From Sphingobacteriaceae bacterium (GTDB lineage: Bacteria > Bacteroidota > Bacteroidia > B-17B0 > Aurantibacillaceae), in assembly GCA_025360355.1 (NCBI GenBank), contig JANYCL010000177.1, forward strand, positions 1 through 7,576: DNA of 7,576 nucleotides, given 5' to 3'. The notes below the pieces were generated by a model. That model ran no database searches. It was not told the DNA's origin and saw only the letters and a program-made list of their open reading frames with translations. Shown here piece by piece: positions 1-5,369 of the stretch. A program made the position numbers and the translations under genes. Within the stretch, counting starts at the first letter, position 1; each line of letters starts with the position of its first letter.

Positions 1-1
1 A

Positions 2-1609
2 GGAACCCGTTTACGCAAAGATGCAAATTATGTAAAAGTTGCAGGTAAAAATATTACTGAATTAGTTTTAATGCCTGTTTCGGAATTATTACCTTTTTTT
101 AAATCAATAGAACTAAATGATCACGATACAAAAATTGCAAAACGTTTGTTAACTGAAATAACTAACCGCTTACAATATTTAATGGATGTTGGCTTAGGAT
201 ATTTAACTCTTAACCGCGTTGCAAATACTTTAAGTGGAGGCGAAAGTCAAAGAATAAATTTAGCGACTTCATTAGGCAGCAGTTTAGTAGGGAGTTTATA
301 TATTTTAGATGAACCGAGCATTGGTTTACATCCGCGCGATACAGAACGATTAATAAAAGTTTTAAAATCATTACAGAAACAAGGCAACACAGTTATTATT
401 GTTGAACACGATGAAGATATTATGCTTGCCGCGGACGAATTGATCGATATTGGTCCGGAAGCCGGAAGTGAAGGCGGACATCTAGTTTTTCAGGGTACGC
501 ACAAAGAATTATTAAAAGATAACGGAAGTTATACTGCAAAATATCTCACTCATAAATTAAGAATTGAAACGCCAAAGACAAGAAGGAAATGGAAGGAATT
601 CATTCAGGTAAAAAATGTGAGTGATAATAATTTAAAGAATATCAGTGTAAAATTTCCATTGAATACTTTGTGTTGCGTTACAGGCGTGAGCGGTTCAGGA
701 AAATCTACACTCATAAAAAAAGCATTGATCCCAATCATGCAACGGTATCTTGAAGGATATTATGAAAACGTTGGTTATGATCATTTAATTGGAGGAAGTT
801 TAAAACAAATTAAACAACTGGAGTATGTTGATCAAAATCCTATTGGTAAATCATCACGGAGTAACCCCGTAACTTATATTAAAGCTTACGATGAAATAAG
901 GAATTTATTTTCCGATCAAGGTTTAGCAAAGCAGCGCGGACTAAAACCATCTCATTTTTCATTTAACGTTGATGGTGGAAGATGCGAAGTTTGTGAAGGT
1001 GAAGGACAGATCACAGTCGAAATGCAATTCATGGCCGATATCCAATTACCATGCGATGCCTGCGGAGGAAAACGTTTTAAAAATGAGATACTGGAAATTT
1101 TATATAAAGGAAAAAATATTTCCGATATACTGAACATGACAGTTACCGATGCGGTTCAGTTCTTTTCACAAGATAAAGAAGACAGAACAGCAAAAAGAAT
1201 AATTGAAAAACTTTTAGCTCTTGAACAAGTTGGTTTGGGATATGTACAACTCGGACAAAGCAGCAGCACCTTAAGCGGCGGCGAAGCACAACGTATCAAA
1301 TTAGCTTCATTCCTAATTCAAATTAATAACACCTCTCCTACTCTTTTTGTTTTTGACGAACCAACAACAGGTTTGCATTTTCATGATGTTGCGAAATTAT
1401 TAAAGTCTTTCAATGCATTATTAGAGAAAGGACATTCCATTGTTGTGATCGAGCATAATCTCGAAGTAATAAAATGTGCTGATTGGATCATTGAACTTGG
1501 TCCTGAAGGCGGCGAAACCGGCGGTAATGTTTTATTTGAAGGAACGCCCGAAGCGTTGATCAACTGTAAGGAATCGTTTACGGCGAAATATCTGAAGGGG
1601 AAGGTTTAA
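2..1609 (+). CDS. uvrA: UvrA-type excinuclease ABC subunit A, 5'-truncated by window edge
   Basis: UvrA is the ABC-type ATPase that, with UvrB, recognises bulky DNA lesions in cytoplasmic nucleotide excision repair. The frame is open to the left edge; the residues before the ATG at base 71 (GTRLRKDANYVKV...) match conserved UvrA sequence, so that ATG is internal. About 535 residues of an expected 930-950 are present. Counting from base 2, I see the first ABC signature LSGGESQ (77-83) with Walker B LYILDEP, the second Walker A GVSGSGKST (228-236), a zinc module CX2C-X19-CX2C (Cys 328, 331, 351, 354) with canonical UvrA spacing, the second signature LSGGEAQ (424-430) and Walker B FVFDEPTTGLHF. 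All key residues of the visible part are intact. Bacteroidota often carry more than one UvrA; the divergent linker and C-terminus (ending SFTAKYLKGKV, no tail) could mean this is the second paralog, which is inference. The next gene starts 18 bases after the stop with no terminator between. Confidence 0.93.
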   Translation, partial: GTRLRKDANYVKVAGKNITELVLMPVSELLPFFKSIELNDHDTKIAKRLLTEITNRLQYLMDVGLGYLTLNRVANTLSGGESQRINLATSLGSSLVGSLYILDEPSIGLHPRDTERLIKVLKSLQKQGNTVIIVEHDEDIMLAADELIDIGPEAGSEGGHLVFQGTHKELLKDNGSYTAKYLTHKLRIETPKTRRKWKEFIQVKNVSDNNLKNISVKFPLNTLCCVTGVSGSGKSTLIKKALIPIMQRYLEGYYENVGYDHLIGGSLKQIKQLEYVDQNPIGKSSRSNPVTYIKAYDEIRNLFSDQGLAKQRGLKPSHFSFNVDGGRCEVCEGEGQITVEMQFMADIQLPCDACGGKRFKNEILEILYKGKNISDILNMTVTDAVQFFSQDKEDRTAKRIIEKLLALEQVGLGYVQLGQSSSTLSGGEAQRIKLASFLIQINNTSPTLFVFDEPTTGLHFHDVAKLLKSFNALLEKGHSIVVIEHNLEVIKCADWIIELGPEGGETGGNVLFEGTPEALINCKESFTAKYLKGKV

Positions 1610-1615
1610 ATTTTG

Positions 1616-1623
1616 TATATTTG
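1616..1623 (+). promoter_or_regulatory. Candidate Bacteroidota -7 promoter element for the toxin-antitoxin pair
   Basis: TATATTTG is a perfect match to the Bacteroidota -7 consensus TAnnTTTG and lies just after the uvrA stop codon. The -33 element is weak: TCTG at 1591-1594 with a 21-base spacer is the best candidate. A start site about five bases downstream would fall on or next to the ATG at 1628, implying a leaderless or nearly leaderless mRNA. The motif is short in AT-rich DNA, so chance occurrence is possible. Confidence 0.45.
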
Positions 1624-1627
1624 TAAT

Positions 1628-1828
1628 ATGACAACTGCATTAAAGAAAATAATGAGTAAGCTTGATAAAATGTCTTTATCCGAGCAAAATGCAATTGCGT
1701 CGTTATTAAATGAAGAATTGGCCTGGAAAAAATCTTTCGATAATTCTCAAGATGAACTTACTCTATTGGCCGCAGAAGCTCTGGGTGAATATAAAAAAGG
1801 TAAAACAAAGTCATTAAACCTTAAATGA
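1628..1828 (+). CDS. Small antitoxin-like protein, partner of the downstream RelE/ParE-like toxin
   Basis: A 66-residue protein beginning MTTALKKIMSKLDKMSL. It is predicted to be largely helical and charged, with a first segment SLSEQNAIASLLNEEL, a middle SQDELTLLAAEALGEYKKGKT and a short Lys-rich tail. This pattern (an opening MTTAL, then an LSEQ-xAIA-xLL helix, then a LAAEA-xxEY-xxGKT block) matches what I recall of small antitoxins paired with RelE-superfamily toxins in Bacteroidota and Cyanobacteria. No DNA-binding fold (HTH, ribbon-helix-helix, AbrB) is obvious. An in-frame TTG at 1613 would add five residues (YICN after the start) but overlaps the promoter motif, so ATG 1628 is preferred. 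The stop TGA overlaps the toxin ATG (ATGA at 1825-1828), the usual translationally coupled type II arrangement. The role is inferred from gene order and family resemblance. Confidence 0.75.
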   Translation: MTTALKKIMSKLDKMSLSEQNAIASLLNEELAWKKSFDNSQDELTLLAAEALGEYKKGKTKSLNLK

Positions 1829-2094
1829 TATCCGTAACTACTGAGCGTTTCAGGAAATGTTACAAAAATTTACCTGATCATATTAAAGAATCAACGCGTA
1901 AATCTTATTCGTTGTGGAAAGAAAACCCTCATCATCGCAGCCTTCAATTCAAATTAATACACAAAACACAACCGATCTATTCTGTTAGGATCAATTTAGC
2001 ATGGCGCGCATTGGGTATAAAACAAAAAAATACGGTGATCTGGTTTTGGATAGGTTCTCATGCTGAATACGATAAGTTAATTGACCAATTATAG
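1825..2094 (+). CDS. RelE/ParE-superfamily toxin-like protein
   Basis: An 89-residue protein with the size and layout of RelE/ParE-fold toxins: an N-terminal helical hairpin (TTERFRKCYKNLPDHIKESTR, residues 5-25, with a basic face), then a beta-sheet core with LQFKLIH (40-46), YSVRINLAWRALG (52-64) and VIWFWIGSHAEYDKLI (71-86). The YSVRI-xxxxRALG and WIGSHxEYDKLI blocks recur in this superfamily, where the C-terminal His/Tyr/Asp region often contributes to the active site. Members either cut ribosome-bound mRNA or poison gyrase; the sequence alone does not decide which, and some such proteins are inactive. Start ATG 1825 overlaps the antitoxin stop, has no Shine-Dalgarno sequence and probably relies on coupled translation. 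The stop is at 2092-2094. The pair appears intact, with no frameshift. Confidence 0.82.
   Translation: MISVTTERFRKCYKNLPDHIKESTRKSYSLWKENPHHRSLQFKLIHKTQPIYSVRINLAWRALGIKQKNTVIWFWIGSHAEYDKLIDQL
2078..2091 (+). other. 14-bp palindrome TAATTGACCAATTA at the 3' end of the toxin gene
   Basis: The arms TAATTG and CAATTA are perfect inverted repeats around AC, ending one base before the toxin stop codon finishes and followed by TAGTTTTTG. It could be a weak AT-rich terminator (short stem plus T run) or an operator next to the promoter of the following gene. The stem is too AT-rich for a confident terminator call, and chance is plausible. Confidence 0.25.
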
Positions 2095-2096
2095 TT

Positions 2097-2128
2097 TTTG
2101 AATGTCCTGATAAGGCTCATTAGTTTTT
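2097..2128 (+). promoter_or_regulatory. Candidate Bacteroidota promoter for the first FkbM methyltransferase gene
   Basis: TTTG at 2097-2100 (-33 element) is followed after 20 bases by TAGTTTTT at 2121-2128, which matches 7 of 8 positions of the -7 motif TAnnTTTG. The expected start site near 2133 leaves a leader of about 20 bases before ATG 2155. This placement supports ATG 2155 over the TTG at 2098, which lies inside the -33 element. Confidence 0.45.
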
Positions 2129-2154
2129 TTTCTGTAATTTCACCCTTAATAATT

Positions 2155-2898
2155 ATGGCATCAACCCTCAGTTTAAAATTCGGAAATTTCTTATACAAGA
2201 ATTGTTTTCCCTTGTATAAAACACTGTACCGTGTTTTTAAAAATAAACAGGATGCTGAGGAAATTTCACTTTTAAAAAAATTAATTAAGCCGGGAGATAA
2301 CATTGCAGACATAGGCGCCAATATTGGTTTCTATGCAACGATCTTATCTGAATTTACAGGTTCAAACGGAAAAGTTTATTGCTTCGAACCTGATTCAACC
2401 AATTTTGGTTATTTAAAAAAAGCGACCGCCAATAAAAACAATATTTCAATTTTCAATATGGCTGTTTCCGATTCTGATTCGGTTTTAAAAGTTTACAAAT
2501 CTAAATTACTGAATGTTGATCACCGCACTTACCCTGTAAACAATTACGATAGTATTGAAGAAGTAAAAGCAACAAGCATCGATAAATTAATTTCTGATAA
2601 AACTATTTTGTCACCCAATATAATTAAGATAGATATTCAAGGATACGAACTGGTTGCTTTTAAAGGGATGCAAAATTTATTGAAACAAAGTAGTGATCTT
2701 AAAATTGTCGCGGAATTTTGGCCTCACGGTTTTATGCGCGCAGGTTCTTCTGCAATAGAATTGTTTGATTTTTTTAACGGACTCGGTTATTCCATTTATT
2801 TCATTGGAGAAAATGAAAGCAAAGTAACAAAGGAATATGTTAATGAAAACAACAAACAACCTTTTGAATTCAGCTTTAATGTTTTGATCCGGAAATAA
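2155..2898 (+). CDS. FkbM-family SAM-dependent methyltransferase (first copy)
   Basis: A 247-residue class I methyltransferase of the FkbM type, a family that transfers methyl groups from S-adenosylmethionine, often to sugar hydroxyls of glycans or glycosylated natural products. Visible motifs are the SAM-binding glycine loop NIADIGANIGFY (49-60), the acidic strand-2 end VYCFEPDS (74-81), and the family block IIKIDIQGYELVAFKGM (156-172), which carries the typical IDxQGxE signature. The rest of the fold follows (IVAEFWPHGF, 184-193). No signal peptide is evident; it is probably cytoplasmic. The frame extends upstream to a TTG at 2098, adding a hydrophobic 19-residue stretch, but that region overlaps a promoter match and ATG 2155 gives a normal family N-terminus. 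It is tail to tail with a second FkbM gene. The substrate cannot be deduced; the nearby glycosyltransferase points to a surface glycan. Confidence 0.88.
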   Translation: MASTLSLKFGNFLYKNCFPLYKTLYRVFKNKQDAEEISLLKKLIKPGDNIADIGANIGFYATILSEFTGSNGKVYCFEPDSTNFGYLKKATANKNNISIFNMAVSDSDSVLKVYKSKLLNVDHRTYPVNNYDSIEEVKATSIDKLISDKTILSPNIIKIDIQGYELVAFKGMQNLLKQSSDLKIVAEFWPHGFMRAGSSAIELFDFFNGLGYSIYFIGENESKVTKEYVNENNKQPFEFSFNVLIRK

Positions 2899-2900
2899 TT

Positions 2901-2948
2901 CCTTCTCCTCATAGGAGAAGGTGTCACGCTAAAGCGTGACAGATGAGG
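2901..2948. repeat. Double-hairpin intergenic element (REP-like) between convergent genes
   Basis: Two perfect hairpins lie back to back. The first has arms CCTTCTCCT (2901-2909) and AGGAGAAGG (2913-2921) around CAT. The second has arms TGTCACGCT (2922-2930) and AGCGTGACA (2933-2941) around AA. The tail GATGAGG (2942-2948) repeats, in inverse orientation, the CCTCAT at 2907-2912. The element starts two bases after one stop codon and ends directly at the stop codon of the opposite gene. It may terminate transcription from both sides, although no strong T run follows either hairpin. Its GC-rich arms contrast with the AT-rich surroundings. From memory, similar 'GGAG..GTGTC..GACxGATGAGG' palindromes are dispersed between genes in Bacteroidota genomes; this copy alone cannot prove dispersal. 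Confidence 0.75.
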
Positions 2949-3794
2949 TTAATTCGGAATAGCGATCAAATCTGTAGAACCATTTTGCGGAATATACTTC
3001 CGGTAATTCTCCATCGAAATTTCTTTATCGGTTTTTGTATCAACCAATTTATAATTCAGATCTTTAAAATAATTGAAATAGAAATCGAAATTGATTTTCT
3101 TTTCATCCATCACATACAAACCAATTTCAAAAATAATATACGGTCTGTATTTCTTAATTGCTTCTTTCCCACCCTTAAATACTTCGTATTCGTGACCGTC
3201 AGTATCAATCTTAATGAAATTAATTTTCTCCAAATTATTTAATCTAACAAAATCATCTAAAGAAATTGCAGGAACACCTTCAGTTGATTTTGGAGTGCCC
3301 AAATGAACTGTATGATCATTTTCACTTCTTTCGCCATTCACTTTCCAACTCGCAAAAGCAACAATTTCCGGATTATCGGATGACTTTTCAGAAACAAATG
3401 AATTTATGATCTGCACTCTTTTCTCTAATTCCGGATTCAGAGCCAAGTTGGATTTTAATCTACCAATGGCATAATGAGTAGGTTCAAAAGAATAAACTTT
3501 ACCTTTTGGGACTAATTTAGCGAATTGAAGCGTCATTAATCCAATATTCGTTCCAATATCAAAAACAACATCATTTTCTTTAATTTTATAATGAGGATTT
3601 GAGGTAATATGCTTCTGAAATTTCCCAAAAAGATACATCGAAAGCTCGATTCCTTCAGATAGATCTATCTCGTATTTAATGCTATCCCGCTCTATAACAC
3701 GCTTATTTTTACCTACAAAAAGGGTAACGGTCTTATATAGAATTCCCGCTCCAAAGATCTTGATACGGGTTATGGGGAGCCAGCTTTTAAGCAT
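2949..3794 (-). CDS. FkbM-family SAM-dependent methyltransferase (second copy)
   Basis: A 281-residue class I methyltransferase of the FkbM family, clearly divergent from the one next to it. The SAM-binding loop is VVFDIGTNIGLMTLQ (76-90), the strand-2 region is VYSFEPTHYAIGRLKSNLALN (100-120), and the family signature is FIKIDTDGHEYEVFKGG (193-209), with D-GHE in place of the Q-GYE of the first copy. The N-terminal ~70 residues form an accessory helical region (GIELSMYLFGKFQ resembles the 'xxxY' lead-in common before FkbM domains). No signal peptide is clear; it is probably cytoplasmic. The start ATG (complement of 3792-3794) sits about 18 bases after a -7 promoter match on the same strand. 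It is convergent with the first FkbM gene and divergent from the methyltransferase-glycosyltransferase gene, with only 56 bases in between. The likely role is O-methylation of a surface sugar, inferred from family and context. Confidence 0.9.
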   Translation of the reverse strand: MLKSWLPITRIKIFGAGILYKTVTLFVGKNKRVIERDSIKYEIDLSEGIELSMYLFGKFQKHITSNPHYKIKENDVVFDIGTNIGLMTLQFAKLVPKGKVYSFEPTHYAIGRLKSNLALNPELEKRVQIINSFVSEKSSDNPEIVAFASWKVNGERSENDHTVHLGTPKSTEGVPAISLDDFVRLNNLEKINFIKIDTDGHEYEVFKGGKEAIKKYRPYIIFEIGLYVMDEKKINFDFYFNYFKDLNYKLVDTKTDKEISMENYRKYIPQNGSTDLIAIPN

Positions 3795-3812
3795 ATTTTA
3801 TTAAACAAAAGC

Positions 3813-3820
3813 CAAAGATA
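3813..3820 (-). promoter_or_regulatory. Candidate -7 promoter element for the second FkbM gene
   Basis: On the minus strand this reads TATCTTTG, a perfect match to TAnnTTTG, and lies 18 bases upstream of the ATG. No TTTG is found at the expected -33 distance, so the promoter would be half-consensus. The same 56-bp divergent gap must also drive the rightward gene; the best rightward -7 candidate is TATTTTTA at 3837-3844, which is weaker. Confidence 0.45.
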
Positions 3821-3850
3821 ATTTATTTTTTATGATTATTTTTATGCCTT

Positions 3851-5278
3851 ATGTCAGAAAGCACCAAGAGGAAGGATTATTTCAACCGTATAGCGAAACC
3901 ACGCAAAAAACGTGCTATTAGCGCTTACTATTGGAACGAGATAAGCAATTATTGCAAGTATTTCTCCCATGAAGATTCTTCTGTTCTCGAAGTCGGCTGC
4001 GGAAGCGGTGATCTTTTGGCAACAATTGAAGGAAGCAAAAAAGTCGGAATTGATTTTAGTGAAGAATACATTAACTGGGCTAAAGAAAAACACGCAGGTA
4101 AAAATATCGACTTCCAATTAATGGACGCGAATGATATTCAATTAAATCAAAAATTCGATCTCATCATCATCAGTAATTTAATTGGATTTGTTGATGACAT
4201 TCAAAATGTATTTGAACAGGTAAAAAAAGTTTGTCACCCCAATACAAAAGTAATTGTACAATCTTACAACTCGCTGTGGTCACCGATCATAAAATTTGCA
4301 GAAGCAATTGGTTTAAAGAAAAAAACACCGCATCAGAATTGGTTAAATTCGCGCGACATAAATAATTTATTGTTTGTTTCGGGTTTTGATGTTTATAGAA
4401 ATAGCAAACGATTGATATGTCCGCTTTGGATCCCTATCCTTTCTTTCATTTTAAACCGTTACTTAGCAAAATTTCCTTTTTTCAGATTCTTTAGTTTAAA
4501 CATTTACAGTTTTGCAAAACCTTTACCGGAAAGCAATCCTGCTGAATACGCACAAAAATATTCTACAACAGTTGTAATTCCAGCGCGTAACGAAAGTGGT
4601 AATATTGAAAATGCGATTACTCGTCTGCCGAAATTTGGTAAGCATGTTGAGATTATTTTTATTGAAGGAAACAGCACCGATGATACCTGGCAAAAAATTC
4701 AGGAGATCCAGAAAAAATATTCTTCTACCCATGATATTAAGATCGGACAACAAAAAGGTAAAGGAAAAGCAGACGCTGTACGTGAAGGTTACAAAATTGC
4801 GACAGGAGATATTTTAATGATCTTAGATGCAGACCTTACGGTTCCGCCGGAAGATATTCCGAAATTTTATGATGCGATCGCGGGAAGTAAAGGTGATTTT
4901 ATTAATGGAACACGTTTGGTTTACCCAATGGACAAAGAAGCGATGCGTTTTTTAAATTATTTAGGCAATCATTTTTTCAGTTGGGCATTTACTTGGTTAT
5001 TGGAACAACGTTTCAAAGATACTTTGTGCGGAACGAAAGTAATGTTCAGAACAGATTATATTAAATTGACTAAGAATAGAAAATATTTTGGCGAATTCGA
5101 TCCTTTCGGTGATTTTGATCTTTTGTTTGGCGCACACAAACTGAATTTAAAAATTGTTGAAGTTCCTATCCGTTACCGCGAACGTACTTATGGCGAAACT
5201 AATATCTCCCGTTTTAAACACGGCTTGATTTTATTACGTATGTGTGCCTTTGCTTCAAGGAAATGTAAATTCATTTAA
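3851..5278 (+). CDS. Bifunctional class I SAM methyltransferase / family 2 glycosyltransferase fusion
   Basis: One 475-residue protein with two enzymatic domains. Residues ~1-225 form a class I methyltransferase: glycine loop VLEVGCGSGDLL (45-56), acidic VGIDFSEEYINWA (65-77), and FDLIIISNLIGFVDD (102-116) as the post-motif strand. Residues ~237-475 form a GT-A fold family 2 transferase of the dolichyl-phosphate-mannose-synthase type: TTVVIPARNESGNIENAI (239-256), FIEGNSTDDTW (270-280), the metal/nucleotide-sugar motif DADLTVPPED (326-335), DTLCGTKVMFR (390-400) and YRERTYGETNISRF (442-455). No C-terminal membrane anchor follows the catalytic domain; a hydrophobic stretch at 192-212 near the linker may associate with the membrane. 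The reading frame across the junction is continuous. The start ATG has no Shine-Dalgarno sequence. The likely activity is transfer of a sugar from a nucleotide donor to a lipid or glycan plus a linked methylation; donor and acceptor are unknown. Confidence 0.9.
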   Translation: MSESTKRKDYFNRIAKPRKKRAISAYYWNEISNYCKYFSHEDSSVLEVGCGSGDLLATIEGSKKVGIDFSEEYINWAKEKHAGKNIDFQLMDANDIQLNQKFDLIIISNLIGFVDDIQNVFEQVKKVCHPNTKVIVQSYNSLWSPIIKFAEAIGLKKKTPHQNWLNSRDINNLLFVSGFDVYRNSKRLICPLWIPILSFILNRYLAKFPFFRFFSLNIYSFAKPLPESNPAEYAQKYSTTVVIPARNESGNIENAITRLPKFGKHVEIIFIEGNSTDDTWQKIQEIQKKYSSTHDIKIGQQKGKGKADAVREGYKIATGDILMILDADLTVPPEDIPKFYDAIAGSKGDFINGTRLVYPMDKEAMRFLNYLGNHFFSWAFTWLLEQRFKDTLCGTKVMFRTDYIKLTKNRKYFGEFDPFGDFDLLFGAHKLNLKIVEVPIRYRERTYGETNISRFKHGLILLRMCAFASRKCKFI

Positions 5279-5289
5279 CATTTGCTGAA

Positions 5290-5313
5290 GAGAAAAATTC
5301 TCAATTTATTTTT
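5290..5313 (+). terminator. Weak candidate terminator after the methyltransferase-glycosyltransferase gene
   Basis: GAGAA (5290-5294) and TTCTC (5298-5302) form a 5-bp stem around AAA, followed by AATTTATTTTT. It begins 12 bases after the stop codon. The stem is short and AT-rich, so this is a tentative call. The trailing T run overlaps the -33 element of the next promoter. Confidence 0.3.
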
Positions 5314-5341
5314 GAAAAACAAGTTTAAAATTGTATCTTCA
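5311..5341 (+). promoter_or_regulatory. Candidate Bacteroidota promoter for the secreted propeller/PKD protein
   Basis: TTTG at 5311-5314 is followed after exactly 19 bases by TATCTTCA at 5334-5341 (TA and the first TT of TAnnTTTG match; the last two bases differ). Transcription would start near 5346, giving a leader of about 24 bases before ATG 5370. Spacing is ideal and the -7 element imperfect. It suggests the large secreted protein is transcribed separately from the upstream enzyme. Confidence 0.45.
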
Positions 5342-5369
5342 TACGATTGAAATCTCATTTACCAAAAAC

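Noticed and set aside
71..73. ATG at 71 as the start of the UvrA-like gene
   Set aside because: The same frame is open to the window edge and its residues before this ATG match conserved UvrA sequence, so the gene begins upstream of the window.
2098..2100. TTG start giving a 266-aa FkbM protein with a hydrophobic N-terminus
   Set aside because: The TTG lies within a good -33 promoter element four bases after the toxin stop, and ATG 2155 gives a normal family length and N-terminus.
2901..2948. Ends of an insertion sequence
   Set aside because: No transposase gene lies within or beside the hairpins, and no target-site duplication was found around them.
2943..3242. Open frame on the + strand, 99 aa
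   Set aside because: It is antisense to the second FkbM gene, is Ile/Phe-rich low-complexity, and has no family resemblance.
3844..3913. Small overlapping upstream ORF (ATG at 3844, starting MPYVRKHQEE)
   Set aside because: It is short and out of frame with the methyltransferase-glycosyltransferase gene, whose own start at 3851 is convincing; nothing supports translation.
4523..4817. Open frames on both strands inside the glycosyltransferase domain
   Set aside because: They overlap a clearly conserved enzyme domain in other frames; their translations show no recognisable features.
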